Shown one piece after another: positions 36,339-48,161 of a DNA stretch of 64,000 nucleotides (positions within the stretch are counted from its first letter, which is position 1; the number at the start of each line of letters is the position of its first letter). The position numbers and the translations under genes are program-made. The stretch comes from Acetobacter nitrogenifigens DSM 23921 = NBRC 105050 (GTDB lineage Bacteria > Pseudomonadota > Alphaproteobacteria > Acetobacterales > Acetobacteraceae), in NCBI RefSeq assembly GCF_000429165.1, contig NZ_AUBI01000004.1:62001-126000 (forward strand). Reading direction: 5' to 3'. The notes beneath the pieces are model-generated. The model did no database searches. It was given only the letters and a program-made list of their open reading frames with translations, and was not told where the DNA came from.

Positions 36339-37811
36339 TCAGCGGCGCATGTAACTGCCTTGCATCCGCCTGAGCACAGGTTGAAGGACTAGAACAATGC
36401 AGAATCCGGCGATTGCCAGCAGGGCGAAATCACGGAACAACCGTTCGAACACGCCCCTTACGGCCTCCGGCGACGCGGCCGCGGCCAGATCGTGCAACGC
36501 GAACGCATTGGACAGCACGCCGCCCGCGTACATCGCCGTTCCGAGCGTAATGTAAAACAACGCCGTCGCTACTCCGTTGAAACGCAGGGGCACATATTCA
36601 GAGACGACAGCAAGCCCAAGACTGTTCATCAGCAGACCTGCGACCGAGATCAACGCGTAACCGGCAGTCAACCCCCAGGGAGACAGCATCCCCCCGTCCT
36701 GACGTCGAATCAGCAGCCAGAGCAGCCCGAACGACAGGATAATGAACGCAGAGCCGATCAGATATTTCGTATGAAGCGGCGGCTCCCGCCCAACCTTGCC
36801 AAGCCGCCGGTAGAGACGTGCAAACAGCGGCGCCAACGCCATAGTCAGCCCGGCGTTCACCGCCACGAACTGCGCGCCCGACAAATGCGCGATCGTAACG
36901 CCTCCGACCCGGAAATCACTCCCGACGTCATGCAGCGCGAAGAGAATGAAGGTCGACGTCGTCTGTTGGTCGAACAGGGCGTAGAACATGGCCTGCGCGA
37001 TCAGCAACAGCGCAATCAAAACGCCCCGCCGCTCCCGCGCGCCACAACGCGTCCAGATGGCCACCCAGAACGCCGGAACCGCACACGCCGTGACTTGAAA
37101 GACATACCGCCCCAGTCGCGGGTCATTCAGCACCCCAAATACGCACAACACGGCGCCCGCGACGACGGCCAGTCCCGCAACGCCCCTCCAGCGCTGACCA
37201 TTCTCAGGCGCACGGTCAGCCACGCTTCGGGAAGCGGAGGCCCCCAGCACGATCATTCCGACGATCACGCATAACGCGCACAAACCGAAGGCTGGCGCCC
37301 AGCCCATCGTGCGCGCCAGCCACGGCGCGACAAGAAACGCCAGAGCGGCGCCCAGATTGACCGCCAGAGCATACAGCGTGAAGAGGCCATCCGCGCGTTC
37401 GCCGGGCTGCTTCAGATCGCGAACCAGCGTCGCCACATTGGGCCGGGTCAGTCCGTTCGCCATCGCCGCAGCCGCGAGGACGCCAAGAAAACGACAGACG
37501 TCAGTCGCCACGCAAGCCGCTGCCAGCGCACAACCCTGCAGAGCCGCGCCGACCATCGCCGCGGCACGCGCGCCAAACAGCTGCCCCCCAATCGCGCCAC
37601 CCAGCAGCGTGCTGGCGTAAGCAACCCCGCTGAAGCTCGCCGCGATCAGATTGGCGTCGCTCTCCGGCATGTTCAGCGAGCGCGTCAGATACAGCAGCAG
37701 CAGGCCCTGCAAACCATAAAAGCCGAAGCGTTCGGTGGCTTCGAACGTCAGAACGGGAAACAGCGCGCGCCATGGACGTCCAGAGACCGGAAGCGCCGCG
37801 CCGGACGTCAT
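36339..37811 (-). CDS. POT/PTR2-family proton-coupled transporter
   Basis: About 490 residues from the ATG at 37811, which has GGAG six bases upstream; a longer in-frame start adds a Cys/Gly-rich stretch without support. The POT signature is present near the N-terminus (FEATERFGFYGLQGLLLLYL, matching ExxERFxYYG). About 12-14 hydrophobic segments are evident. A second family feature, DQQTTSTFILF, lies mid-protein. Such transporters import di- and tripeptides or related compounds with protons across the inner membrane. Being next to two TonB receptors hints at a shared uptake route, but they appear to be separate transcripts. Confidence 0.85.
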   Translation of the reverse strand: MTSGAALPVSGRPWRALFPVLTFEATERFGFYGLQGLLLLYLTRSLNMPESDANLIAASFSGVAYASTLLGGAIGGQLFGARAAAMVGAALQGCALAAACVATDVCRFLGVLAAAAMANGLTRPNVATLVRDLKQPGERADGLFTLYALAVNLGAALAFLVAPWLARTMGWAPAFGLCALCVIVGMIVLGASASRSVADRAPENGQRWRGVAGLAVVAGAVLCVFGVLNDPRLGRYVFQVTACAVPAFWVAIWTRCGARERRGVLIALLLIAQAMFYALFDQQTTSTFILFALHDVGSDFRVGGVTIAHLSGAQFVAVNAGLTMALAPLFARLYRRLGKVGREPPLHTKYLIGSAFIILSFGLLWLLIRRQDGGMLSPWGLTAGYALISVAGLLMNSLGLAVVSEYVPLRFNGVATALFYITLGTAMYAGGVLSNAFALHDLAAAASPEAVRGVFERLFRDFALLAIAGFCIVLVLQPVLRRMQGSYMRR

Positions 37812-37905
37812 CGCCGTCTCCGACGGGCCGCAGCCGCAACCCGCCCCGCCAGTTGCGGGCGTGCGCAAGCCGTCCGTTCGAGAGACGTGCCGATTTCGAA
37901 TTTTG

Positions 37906-37927
37906 CAAAAAAACGCCGCCAAGGCGT
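37906..37927 (-). terminator. Possible terminator downstream of the PII gene
   Basis: Read leftward, ACGCC and GGCGT form a short stem (37913-37927), followed by a run of seven T. It lies about 150 bp after the PII stop codon. The stem is short, so this is moderate evidence. Confidence 0.5.
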
Positions 37928-38077
37928 CTGCGGAACCGCGCAGGGACCCTTTTTCATCGTCTTGATCAGAAACGCCCCGTCGTCACGAATTCATACGAAT
38001 GGGAAGGAGCAACGACTGCGCGCCGCCGAACCGGCCATCAGGGGCCGCATTCGTAGCCCGCAGCAGAGAGTGGAGTG

Positions 38078-39868
<1,791 letters not shown>

Positions 39869-40188
39869 CGCGCGGTTATTATATTTTTCAATATGAGGAT
39901 GATATTTACTGAAATTTCCCACCATAAGGAATTTTCAGTAAATTATACAAAAATGCTACACACATTGCTGCCGCCGTATAGAAGAACGCCACATTCAGAC
40001 GTTCTCAAATAGTTTCCAGAGAATCCATCATTTTCATAAAACGGATACACCTTGAAACACCCTAAAATATCGCAACCAGGAAACGAAATCGACGTCATAA
40101 ACATTGATATCAAAATACATTTTTACATTTAGAAAATTTTATCACGCACATCCACCTCGACGGGAAACAAGAGCATTATTGAGAAATT
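39869..40188. other. AT-rich gene-free stretch
   Basis: 320 bp, far more AT-rich than its surroundings, with no credible ORF. The only structure I see is the strong hairpin at 39905-39942. The base composition and the phage-like gene beside it suggest foreign or degenerate DNA. Confidence 0.55.
39905..39942 (+). terminator. Strong hairpin after the hydroxylase gene
   Basis: TTTACTGAAATTTCC (39905-39919) pairs with GGAATTTTCAGTAAA (39928-39942) across an 8-base loop, with one mismatch. It starts 37 bp after the hydroxylase stop. There is no clean T run, so it may be a weak or two-way terminator, or an operator. Confidence 0.5.
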
Positions 40189-40755
40189 TTAATCTTTTGC
40201 TGATATAGCCAGAAGATTGGCGTTACTCCACAGCGAGACGCCATCCTCAGGATCACTCGTCGGCAAAGCGCGCATAAGTTGCGAGAGCAAACTACTCAGT
40301 TGCGACATGCTCATCGTCGCAGCCGTAGACGCAGCGGCCAAAACGCCATCGAGAATAGACACCGTTTGCCCGGCGATGATAGCCCCTCCGTCGGACGCCT
40401 GTCCCAATGTTTCTCCCGCCGGGCATATGCCGCGCGCATGAATCAGCAAAGACAGCGACGCCGACGGAACGAGAAATGTCGTTCCCGTCGGCACATGGCG
40501 CGGTGGTGTTTCCCAGACGGCAACAGGCGACGATGACGCAAGAGCGTCAGGGTACAACGCAAGGCCCGTTACAACGCCCCAATCCGCTTCAGCGACCCCG
40601 AAACTGTACGAAAGGGACGTCGCAACGCTTCGCGAACCGTCACCCAAAGCGCCAAAGGTCACCGGACGCCGGGCATATCCCGCGCCGCTCGCCTCAAGGC
40701 CTGTCTTCGGCGGCCCGCTCACGATCAATCCCAGATAACCAACAAAAAAATCCAC
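40189..40755 (-). CDS. Small phage-tail-like protein of unknown function
   Basis: About 188 residues from a GTG at 40755, chosen because GAGGAGAGG lies just upstream; a TTG 12 codons earlier is the alternative. The segment SGAGYARRPVTFG, then EADWGVVTGLALYPDA, and a late LSLLIHARG resemble small structural proteins found beside phage tail-fibre genes. These typically read GYxRxxVTF and WGxVTHxGLFDA. No other phage gene is nearby, so it is an orphan. The C-terminus is Ser/Met-rich and helical. The phage link is a pattern judgement only. Confidence 0.5.
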   Translation of the reverse strand: MDFFVGYLGLIVSGPPKTGLEASGAGYARRPVTFGALGDGSRSVATSLSYSFGVAEADWGVVTGLALYPDALASSSPVAVWETPPRHVPTGTTFLVPSASLSLLIHARGICPAGETLGQASDGGAIIAGQTVSILDGVLAAASTAATMSMSQLSSLLSQLMRALPTSDPEDGVSLWSNANLLAISAKD

Positions 40756-40859
40756 GCCACCCTCTCCTCGCACCAATAAATGATCGACCAAACGAGGGAA
40801 TTATGGACGTCTCCAGAGCAATGTCCGGAACAGGGAACCTGCCGAAAGGTTTGCTCAGT

Positions 40860-41771
40860 TCACCGACTCACACGTCCAATGCGACCAGCCGCCCACCGGC
40901 GCGCGTCAAAGGCGAGGCGCGTGGGCAAGCGACTGACCCTTTTGGCGTCGATCAGGGTGACCGGCCCCGCCGACGACAGCGTGTGCAGCCCATCCACCCA
41001 CGGCGCGAACGCATCCGGCATTATCAAATGTCCCGTCACGGACGCCGAAAAAAGCTCAGGCGACAGTTCGTCGATAGCGAGCAGTGACACGGCGCCGCCA
41101 TATGTTCGCGTGCAGTCCTGCGTCGGCAGCACGATGCCCTGTGGCGTGACCAATGGCGTGCCTCCGGGACGCGCCGACATCAGGTCGCGACGCAATGGAT
41201 TTCTGGGATGAAGCCGCCACGGTCCAGAAAAGCTTTCGGCATACGCAGCGCATAGCAAAGACTGTTTTTCAACCGACGAACCGGGCGGAGAGAAGAACAT
41301 CCACCAGAGTCCGCCATGCCAGACCGGGGACGCGTCGATCGCAGCCACAGGAAACGACCAGTCGGGGACAACCTCCCATTTGTCCGGAAACCGAGCCGCG
41401 CGATACAGGCGCAACGCGCCAGAGCGATAGGCTTCCGGCAGCATCCAGATCTCGCCGTCGGCTTCGAAAACGACTGGATAAGACAGATGCCACGGTTCGT
41501 TGAGCACGCTCTGACGGTCGAGAAGGCGAAAATCGACGTCAAACCGCAGGCAGTCGATACGCCCGCGCTTGTCACGATAATCCAGCGCCTCGGCAAAAAC
41601 ATGGAGCACGCCGTCACGCCAGTAACCAAAAGGGTCCGCGAGAAAGCGAAATGACCGCGTTTCGTTGAGCCAGGTGATTTTCCGGCCAGCCAGTGATCCT
41701 GCCGCAACCAGATCGGTCATCGGTGCATGAACAACCGCACAACGCCAAAGATCGGTTCGCATGAAAGGCAT
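40860..41771 (-). CDS. Beta-propeller protein resembling the GINT1 N-terminal domain
   Basis: About 303 residues from the ATG at 41771 (GGAG nine bases upstream). In-frame starts up to 57 codons further upstream exist but add low-quality sequence. Repeated blades carry FLADPFGYWRDGVLHVFAEA, LSYPVVFEADGEIWMLPEA and IDASPVWHGGLWWMFF. This is the five-blade propeller pattern I associate with the N-terminal domain of glucosamine inositolphosphorylceramide transferase-like and GH43-like proteins. In bacteria such domains often occur in polysaccharide or lipid glycosylation clusters, but no partner glycosyltransferase is present here. Function unassigned. Confidence 0.6.
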   Translation of the reverse strand: MPFMRTDLWRCAVVHAPMTDLVAAGSLAGRKITWLNETRSFRFLADPFGYWRDGVLHVFAEALDYRDKRGRIDCLRFDVDFRLLDRQSVLNEPWHLSYPVVFEADGEIWMLPEAYRSGALRLYRAARFPDKWEVVPDWSFPVAAIDASPVWHGGLWWMFFSPPGSSVEKQSLLCAAYAESFSGPWRLHPRNPLRRDLMSARPGGTPLVTPQGIVLPTQDCTRTYGGAVSLLAIDELSPELFSASVTGHLIMPDAFAPWVDGLHTLSSAGPVTLIDAKRVSRLPTRLAFDARRWAAGRIGRVSR

Positions 41772-42112
41772 AGCTGATTGCTCCAACGAAGACATGCGCC
41801 CGCATAAGGCCGCCCCCGGGCGCATCGCCGCTGAACATTCGATCAGCAGACGCGCCCCAGGGTCGTTATTTACCGCGCGACGCCCCCTGTCCAAACGCTT
41901 TCGTCCAAAACGGGATACGCCGCACAACCCGTGCCCATGCACACAGACATAGGCACAAGAGCTGACTTTTTCCCGCGCAGCGTCGGAACAATCCGCTCAA
42001 TGATCAGGCCGGGGCCTTATCCGGTTACACAGGTTCACGGATAAGGCTTCGACTTGCTGTTTTGACGAACATCTTGAGCCGATCAGCCCATTCCGTCTGA
42101 CCGGATAAGGTT
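41772..42112. other. Gene-free stretch between lolD and the propeller gene
   Basis: 341 bp. The left part is the upstream region of the propeller gene and could also encode an N-terminal extension of it. The right part, 42015-42110, is the second copy of the two-hairpin repeat, ending directly after the lolD stop. No other gene is supported. Confidence 0.5.
42015..42104 (-). repeat. Two-hairpin dispersed repeat, copy B
   Basis: This is the inverted relative of 30151-30241. One stem has perfect 9-bp arms CCTTATCCG (42015-42023) and CGGATAAGG (42038-42046). The other pairs CCGATCAG (42079-42086) with CTGACCGG (42097-42104), with one mismatch. Order and spacing match copy A when read on the minus strand. 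It begins within 10 bp of the lolD stop, so it may also terminate that transcript. Confidence 0.7.
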
Positions 42113-42808
42113 CTAAAGCGCGACCAGAGCCCCGTCACGCAACGTCACGACGCGATCCATCCGTGCGGCCAGAGCGTCATTATGCGTTGCGATCAGCGCG
42201 CCAAGCCCGGACCGTCGAACGGCGCCCAGCAACTCCTCGAACACCACATCCGCCGTGCGCACATCGAGATTTCCCGTCGGTTCGTCCGCCAGAAGCAACG
42301 AGGGCTCATTGGCCAGAGAGCGGGCGATCGCCACTCTCTGCTGCTCGCCGCCGGACAATTTACCCGGAAGGTGATCCAGACGATGCGCCAGCCCGAATGA
42401 GCCCAGCAACGCGTCGGCGCGCAGGCGCGCCGCGCCGCGCGCACGCCAGGCGATCATCTGCGGCAACATCACGTTCTCACGCGCCGTAAATTCGCCGAGC
42501 AAATGATGAAACTGATAGACGAAGCCCACTTCGTGCGAACGGATGACCGTTCTCTCTCCATCCGAAAGGCGCGTGGCGTCCCGCCCCCCTATCTCGACCG
42601 ATCCCCCGTCGGGTGAATCGAGCAGGCCCGCGACATGCAGCAACGTCGACTTGCCCGTGCCGGACGGCGCGACCAGCGCCACGATCTCGCCCGCATGCAA
42701 AGTGAAGTCCACGCCACGGAGAACGCTCAGACGCTCCCCGTCGCCACTGACATAGGATCGCTGCACGCCCTGAAGGCGCAGCACAACATCACCGGGAGAC
42801 TTAGCCAT
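42113..42808 (-). CDS. lolD: Lipoprotein-releasing ABC transporter ATPase LolD
   Basis: About 231 residues from the ATG at 42808, which overlaps the end of lolC by 8 bp. It has Walker [11 protein letters not shown], signature [15 protein letters not shown], Walker [13 protein letters not shown] and the switch histidine in IATHND. The Walker A reads APSG where many LolD have GSSG. With LolC it extracts lipoproteins from the inner membrane towards the outer membrane. It is the last gene of the long leftward series. Confidence 0.92.
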   Translation of the reverse strand: MAKSPGDVVLRLQGVQRSYVSGDGERLSVLRGVDFTLHAGEIVALVAPSGTGKSTLLHVAGLLDSPDGGSVEIGGRDATRLSDGERTVIRSHEVGFVYQFHHLLGEFTARENVMLPQMIAWRARGAARLRADALLGSFGLAHRLDHLPGKLSGGEQQRVAIARSLANEPSLLLADEPTGNLDVRTADVVFEELLGAVRRSGLGALIATHNDALAARMDRVVTLRDGALVAL

Positions 42809-44048
42809 GACGCAGCGCCTCCACCGGGTCGGTTTTAGCCGCACGCCATGACGGATACAGCGTGGCCAGCAACGACAGCGCGAGAGCCATCACGATCACT
42901 TCGATCACCTGCCCCCAGACCAGCTTCGCCGGAAGGTGCTCCAGATAATAAACTTCCGGATTAAACAGGTTGGTTCCGGTAATACGCTGCATAACCTGCC
43001 GGATACGCTCGATATTTTCGCAGAACACGACGCCGAGCAGCGTTCCGAACGCCGTTCCCGTCACGCCGACCGAGGCGCCGCACATCAGAAAGATGCGCAT
43101 GATCGCCCCGCGCGTCGCGCCCATCGTGCGCAGGACCGCGATGTCCACCGTCTTGTCCTTGACCATCATGATCAGTGAAGAAATCACATTGAACGCCGCG
43201 ACCAGGATAATCAGCGTCAGAATCAGGAACATCACGTTCTGTTCGACCTGCACGGCGCCGAAGAACGCATTGTTGCTATTGGTCCAGTCCATCACGCGGA
43301 TGCGCGGATCTGCCAAAGCCTGCTGTATCGCACGCGTCACCGGACGCACGTTGTCGGCGTCCTGCACCATCACCTGAATCTGGGTGACAGCCTTCGGTTT
43401 TTGGAAATAGATCTGCGCCGCTGACATCGGCATGAACACGTAACCGGCGTTATAATCGTTCACGCCCGCGTCAAAGATCGCGACGACATGATAGGCCCGC
43501 ACACGCGGCACAGTGCCGAACGCCGTCGCAGCGCCATTGGGCGACACCAGCGTCAGCTGCGATCCGACCCCGAGTCCCGCACGTTCGGCCAGCGTCTCGC
43601 CCACCGCTATCGCGTCGTCACCTTCGAATTGATCAAGAGATCCGGCGATAATGTTTGAACTGATCGCCTTGAGGTCGTTCAGCCCCTGCTTCGTCATGCC
43701 ATGTACGACGCCGCCGGAGCTATATGGACCGGCACTCAGCAGCACTTGCCCTTCCAACAAAGGCGTCGCCTGGGTCACACCCGGAACCTTGCGGACTTCG
43801 GCTGCGATGTCATCGTAATCGGTGATCGAGCGCGTCACGCCATACAGGCTGAGATCGCCATTCAGGCCGAGAATTCGGCCCATCAGATCGGCGCGGAATC
43901 CGTTCATCACCGCCATGACGATGATCAGCGTCGCCACGCCAAGCCCAATGCCGACCAGCGAGAAGATCGCGATCACCGACACAAAGCGCTCACCCTTGCG
44001 GGCGCGCAGATATCGTCCGGCGACCGCGCGCTCGAAGGGCCCGAACAT
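42801..44048 (-). CDS. lolC: Lipoprotein-releasing ABC transporter permease LolC/LolE
   Basis: A 415-residue permease of normal length. The N-terminus [20 protein letters not shown] and [24 protein letters not shown] form the first membrane segment. A periplasmic region of about 220 residues follows, then three C-terminal membrane segments ([32 protein letters not shown]). Only one LolC/E-type permease lies in this locus, so it may work as a homodimer. Its ATG overlaps the proS stop (TGATG). Confidence 0.92.
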   Translation of the reverse strand: MFGPFERAVAGRYLRARKGERFVSVIAIFSLVGIGLGVATLIIVMAVMNGFRADLMGRILGLNGDLSLYGVTRSITDYDDIAAEVRKVPGVTQATPLLEGQVLLSAGPYSSGGVVHGMTKQGLNDLKAISSNIIAGSLDQFEGDDAIAVGETLAERAGLGVGSQLTLVSPNGAATAFGTVPRVRAYHVVAIFDAGVNDYNAGYVFMPMSAAQIYFQKPKAVTQIQVMVQDADNVRPVTRAIQQALADPRIRVMDWTNSNNAFFGAVQVEQNVMFLILTLIILVAAFNVISSLIMMVKDKTVDIAVLRTMGATRGAIMRIFLMCGASVGVTGTAFGTLLGVVFCENIERIRQVMQRITGTNLFNPEVYYLEHLPAKLVWGQVIEVIVMALALSLLATLYPSWRAAKTDPVEALRHG

Positions 44049-45364
44049 CAGCGCCCGAGAACTTTCGCCAGCGCCTCTTCGGCTGGCAGTTCAAAACGCT
44101 CACCGGTGGCCCGGCGCTTCAATTCAACCGTGCCGGTCTTGGCGCCGCGGGGGCCGACGATCATCTGCCACGGATGCCCCATCAGATCGGCGTCGGCGAA
44201 CTTCGCGCCCGCACGATCCGTCCGGTCGTCATACAGGAACTGCTCGTCGCCCGCGTCATACAGGCGCTCACACAGAGCGTCGCATTCCGCGTCCCCAACT
44301 TTCAGGTTCAGGATCGCAGCGCGGAACGGCGCCACGCTCTCGGGCCACACGATACCGCCGTCGTCGTGGCTCGCCTCGATGATCGCGCCGACCAGACGCG
44401 ACACGCCGATGCCGTATGAACCCATTTCCGGGTACAGCAACGCGCCGTCGGGACCAGTGACCGAAATATCCATGGACTTGGTATATTTCGTCCCGAAGTA
44501 GAAAATATGGCCAACTTCGATTCCACGGCCTTCACGACGCTTTTCTTCCGGCACGGCGGCCCATGCGGTCTCGTCGTGCTTCTCGTCAGTCGCGGCGTAA
44601 TACGATGTCAGGGTGTTGAAGAAGCCGGCCAGAGACGCGCTGTCGTCAACGTCGATCGGGTCGCTCAGCCAGTCCTTGCTCTCCAGCGCGCCGTCGTAGA
44701 ACACGCCGCTCTCGCCCGTCGGCGCGAGGATGAGGAATTCGTGACTCAGATCGCCGCCGATCGGTCCCGTGTCCGCCACCATCGGCACCGCGCGCACGCC
44801 CAGACGCTGGAACGTGCGCAGATAAGCCAGCATCATCCGGCGATACGTGTCCACGGCCGCGTCATACGACGCGTCGAAGCTGTAGGCGTCCTTCATCAGG
44901 AACTCGCGCCCGCGCATCACGCCGAAGCGCGGGCGGACCTCGTCACGGAACTTCCACTGGATGTGATAGAGCATCTGCGGCAGTTCGCGGTACGACTTCA
45001 CCGACTGCCCCAGCAGGTCCGTGATCATCTCCTCATTCGTCGGTCCGTAAAGCAGATCGCGCTCATGACGATCCTGAATCCGCAGCATTTCGGGGCCGTA
45101 GGCGTCGTAACGGCCGGAACGCTTCCACAACTCGGCGGATTGCAACGTCGGCATCAGCACTTCCTGCGCGCCGATCCGGTCCTGTTCTTCCCGCACGATC
45201 TGACTGATGTTGCGCAGCACGCGCAGGCCGGCGGGCAACCAGGCGTATATGCCCGAAGCCGTCTGACGAATCAGACCCGCCCGCAGCATCAGCCGGTGCG
45301 ACGGGATCTGCGCGTCGGACGGCGTTTCCTTGAGTGTGGGAAGAAAGCTGCGTGACAGGCGCAT
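44048..45364 (-). CDS. proS: Prolyl-tRNA synthetase, short alphaproteobacterial form
   Basis: A 438-residue class II synthetase that begins [20 protein letters not shown]. It has motif 2 ([20 protein letters not shown]) and motif 3 ([17 protein letters not shown]), plus the C-terminal anticodon-binding domain. It lacks the roughly 180-residue editing insertion of the E. coli enzyme, which is normal in alphaproteobacteria. It charges tRNA-Pro in the cytoplasm. Confidence 0.95.
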   Translation of the reverse strand: MRLSRSFLPTLKETPSDAQIPSHRLMLRAGLIRQTASGIYAWLPAGLRVLRNISQIVREEQDRIGAQEVLMPTLQSAELWKRSGRYDAYGPEMLRIQDRHERDLLYGPTNEEMITDLLGQSVKSYRELPQMLYHIQWKFRDEVRPRFGVMRGREFLMKDAYSFDASYDAAVDTYRRMMLAYLRTFQRLGVRAVPMVADTGPIGGDLSHEFLILAPTGESGVFYDGALESKDWLSDPIDVDDSASLAGFFNTLTSYYAATDEKHDETAWAAVPEEKRREGRGIEVGHIFYFGTKYTKSMDISVTGPDGALLYPEMGSYGIGVSRLVGAIIEASHDDGGIVWPESVAPFRAAILNLKVGDAECDALCERLYDAGDEQFLYDDRTDRAGAKFADADLMGHPWQMIVGPRGAKTGTVELKRRATGERFELPAEEALAKVLGR

Positions 45365-45692
45365 TGGGGCTTTTCTCGATGATGGAAGGGCGGAACCGAA
45401 AGCCGGTGGAACAGAACCGACGCGGGTGCGTCAAACCGGCTCGTTGTCAGTCTGACCGACGCCTATCTCCTACTCGTGCAGGGGATGCAAGCAATCCGGG
45501 CAACGGGATTCAGGATGACGGAGCGTCGGCAACGTTTTTGTGAACGCGCGAACGCTTGCCCATACCTAAATTGCCGGATATATATACCTAACAAGAATAA
45601 GAAAAATAACTAAAGCTGAAGAATGAGCGGCGGCCGGGGCGACCCGACCGCCGCTTTTTCTATGCGGGGCGGGTAGCCGGAGCCAAGGGTCT
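45365..45692. other. Gap between proS and rnj with a rightward promoter-terminator pair
   Basis: 328 bp. It should contain the proS promoter or leader on the minus strand. On the plus strand there is a possible small-RNA unit at about 45556-45659. No protein gene is supported; a 17-codon ORF runs through the hairpin without a ribosome binding site. Confidence 0.5.
45556..45659 (+). ncRNA. Candidate small RNA between proS and rnj
   Basis: A -35-like TTGCCC (45556-45561), a 17-bp spacer and a -10-like TATATA (45579-45584) would start a transcript near 45591. It would end at a GC-rich stem (45626-45655, 13 pairs with one mismatch) followed by TTTTT. The T run is on the plus strand while both flanking genes run leftward, so the unit does not serve them in that direction. 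The RNA would be about 70 bases. Prediction only. Confidence 0.35.
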
Positions 45693-47339
45693 TCAGACCC
45701 TCAGCACATGGACGTCGACCAGCGGACGCTTCTGAATCTTGCGCCCGAGCGCACGGCGCAGCGCGGTCTTCGCAGCCTCCCGGAAGGAGTTGTCGTCCAT
45801 CCGAAGTTCGTCCGGAATTTCGTCGATGGCGCTTGCAAACTCTTCCTTGACGCGAACGCTCTCCGGTTCGTCGGCGTCGAGCAGTCCGGGCGCGCTGACC
45901 TTCGGCTCGCCGATCACGTAGCCTTCGTCGTCAACCGCGAAGCTGCCCAGAACGATGCCGTTGAAGAGCATCTTGCGACGCGCGGAAAGCACATCGCCAT
46001 CCATCGCCAGCAGGCGATTGCCGTCCACCGCCAGACGACCGGTCGGCGCCGTGTCCACGACCTCGACCTTGCCGGGCGACAGATTCAGGATATCGCCGTC
46101 CTCAAGCAGGATCGCCGAAATGCCTTTTTCTTGTGCAAGTGCCGCATGAGCGGTCAGATGACGCCATTCACCATGCGTCGGCACGGCGTATTGCGGACGG
46201 ATCAGATCGTACATCGTCCGCACATCGTCGCCAGTCGCATGACCCGAGCAGTGCACCATCGCGTCGCGATCAGTCAGGACCGTCACGCCACGGCGGGTCA
46301 GGTTGTCCTGCACCTGCATGATGGCGCGCTCGTTGCCCGGGATCATGCGGCTGGAATAGACGACCGTATCGCCCTCGCCGAGCGAGACGTTCGGATGCAC
46401 GTCCGAAGCGATTCGCGACAGCGCCGAGCGCGGCTCGCCCTGGCTGCCCGTGATGATCATGACCACGTTGTCGTCGGCGAGGTCATTGACCTCCTGCTCC
46501 GAGAAGAACGGCAGCACGCCCGAGAGGTAGCCGCACTCACGCGCCGCAACGTCGAGATTGCGCAGCGACCGCCCGACCAGCACGACGTTGCGGCCCGCAG
46601 CCTGCGCCGCCATGGCGATGGTCTCGACACGCGCGACGTTGGAGGCGAAGCACGTCACCGCGACGCGGCCCTTGAGCGACTGGATCAGCGCCGTCATGCC
46701 TTCACGCACTTCGGCTTCCGAGCGCGACGCGCCGTCCGTCATCACATTGGTGCTGTCGCAGACCAGCGCGAGGACGCCTTCGTCGCCAATTTCCTTCAGA
46801 CGCTTCAGATCCGTCGGCGGCCCCACCAGCGGCGTCGGATCAATCTTCCAGTCGCCGGTGTGAACGATCAGGCCATGCGGTGTGCGCAGCGCCAGCGCCT
46901 GCGCTTCCGGCACCGAGTGGGCGACCGGAACGAACTCAATGTCGAACGGCCCGACATTGAAGCGGCCTGCGCATTTGATCGTGTGGATTTTCACCTGCTG
47001 CAGCAGGCGCGCCTCACCGAGCTTGCGACGAAGCACGGCGGTCGCGAACGGCGTCGCATAGATCGGGCACCCGAGACGCGTCCACAGATGCGCGACCGCG
47101 CCGAGATGGTCTTCATGCGCGTGGGTGATCACCAGACCGACGAGCTTGTCCCGGCGCTCCATGATGTAGGTCGGGTCGGGCGTGAGAATTTCTGCTTCCG
47201 GCGTGTCGTTGCCGGAGAAGCCAATGCCGCAGTCAACCGCAAGCCACTTGTCGCCCAACCTGTACAGGTTGAGATTCATGCCGATCTCACCCGTTCCGCC
47301 GAGAGGCAGAAAGGCCAGACCGTCCTTATTTTCGTTCAT
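45693..47339 (-). CDS. rnj: Ribonuclease J
   Basis: A 548-residue metallo-beta-lactamase/beta-CASP RNase. The N-terminus LPLGGTGEIGMNLNLYRLG leads to the zinc motif THAHEDHLGAV, then VPVAHSVPEA, HTGDWKID, the beta-CASP segment and HCSGHATGDD. The C-terminal domain ends RPLVDVHVLRV. RNase J has 5' exonuclease and endonuclease activity in RNA decay and rRNA maturation. The start is nine bases after the coaX stop. Confidence 0.95.
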   Translation of the reverse strand: MNENKDGLAFLPLGGTGEIGMNLNLYRLGDKWLAVDCGIGFSGNDTPEAEILTPDPTYIMERRDKLVGLVITHAHEDHLGAVAHLWTRLGCPIYATPFATAVLRRKLGEARLLQQVKIHTIKCAGRFNVGPFDIEFVPVAHSVPEAQALALRTPHGLIVHTGDWKIDPTPLVGPPTDLKRLKEIGDEGVLALVCDSTNVMTDGASRSEAEVREGMTALIQSLKGRVAVTCFASNVARVETIAMAAQAAGRNVVLVGRSLRNLDVAARECGYLSGVLPFFSEQEVNDLADDNVVMIITGSQGEPRSALSRIASDVHPNVSLGEGDTVVYSSRMIPGNERAIMQVQDNLTRRGVTVLTDRDAMVHCSGHATGDDVRTMYDLIRPQYAVPTHGEWRHLTAHAALAQEKGISAILLEDGDILNLSPGKVEVVDTAPTGRLAVDGNRLLAMDGDVLSARRKMLFNGIVLGSFAVDDEGYVIGEPKVSAPGLLDADEPESVRVKEEFASAIDEIPDELRMDDNSFREAAKTALRRALGRKIQKRPLVDVHVLRV

Positions 47340-47348
47340 TTTTAGATA

Positions 47349-48161
47349 TTATCCTTCCGTAATCAAATCTTTGTCGTTTGTAAGATGTGGCGCGGGATTC
47401 CTCCCGGCCAGAAACCGAAGACCGTTAATGGTGAGTTCAGGATCGATGTGTTCAAACACACTCGTTCCCTCCGAGAAGAGCGGAGCCAGACCGCCGGTCG
47501 CGAGCACCTTCATCGGCGCCCCGAATTCCTGCCTGATCCTCTCGACGATCCCCTCGACCAGCCCGATATACCCCCAGAAAACGCCCGACCGCATGGCCGA
47601 GTTCGTATCACGTCCTATGACAAGCCCGCCCGCCGGACGCCCGACGCCGATGCGCGGCAGACGGGCCGCCGCCTTGTGCAGCGCTTCGACCGACAGATTA
47701 ATCCCCGGCGCGATCACCCCGCCGCAATACGCCCCGTCCACATCCACCACGTCGAATGTCGTCGCCGTGCCGAAATCGATGACGATCAACGGACCGCCGT
47801 AAATCCTGTGCGCCGCCAATCCGTTGAGGAGTCGGTCGACGCCGACTTCCCCCGGATTATCGAGCGCAATACGAAACCCCCAATCCAGACGAGAAGACGC
47901 GATCAGCGGCTCGGTCTGGAAATACTGCCTGCACAACAGACGCAGGTGATAGAGCGCCGCCGGAACGACGGTGCCAATCACCGCCTGACTGACGTCATGT
48001 ACTGACAGTCCGGCGGCCTGCAGCAGGGTCATCAGCCAAACGGCGTATTCGTCCGACGTGCGTTGCGGCTGCATCGAAATGCGCCAGCTTCCGCGCCATG
48101 TGGCGCTGTCATGCACCGCGAAGACGACGTTGGTGTTGCCAGCGTCAACGACCAGAAGCAT
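47349..48161 (-). CDS. coaX: Type III pantothenate kinase
   Basis: A 270-residue CoaX that begins [18 protein letters not shown], with the acidic/GNT ATP-binding motif. [17 protein letters not shown] and [14 protein letters not shown] are typical of the family. It phosphorylates pantothenate, the first step of coenzyme A synthesis, and needs a monovalent cation. It overlaps the end of birA by 17 bp. Confidence 0.95.
   Translation of the reverse strand: MLLVVDAGNTNVVFAVHDSATWRGSWRISMQPQRTSDEYAVWLMTLLQAAGLSVHDVSQAVIGTVVPAALYHLRLLCRQYFQTEPLIASSRLDWGFRIALDNPGEVGVDRLLNGLAAHRIYGGPLIVIDFGTATTFDVVDVDGAYCGGVIAPGINLSVEALHKAAARLPRIGVGRPAGGLVIGRDTNSAMRSGVFWGYIGLVEGIVERIRQEFGAPMKVLATGGLAPLFSEGTSVFEHIDPELTINGLRFLAGRNPAPHLTNDKDLITEG

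Noticed and set aside
40860-41942. Longest start (41942) for the propeller gene
   Set aside because: The extra 57 residues are Arg/Cys-rich without a ribosome binding site, while 41771 has GGAG at suitable distance.
45708-47345. 545-codon ORF on the plus strand
   Set aside because: It mirrors rnj on the opposite strand and has Arg-rich shadow composition.
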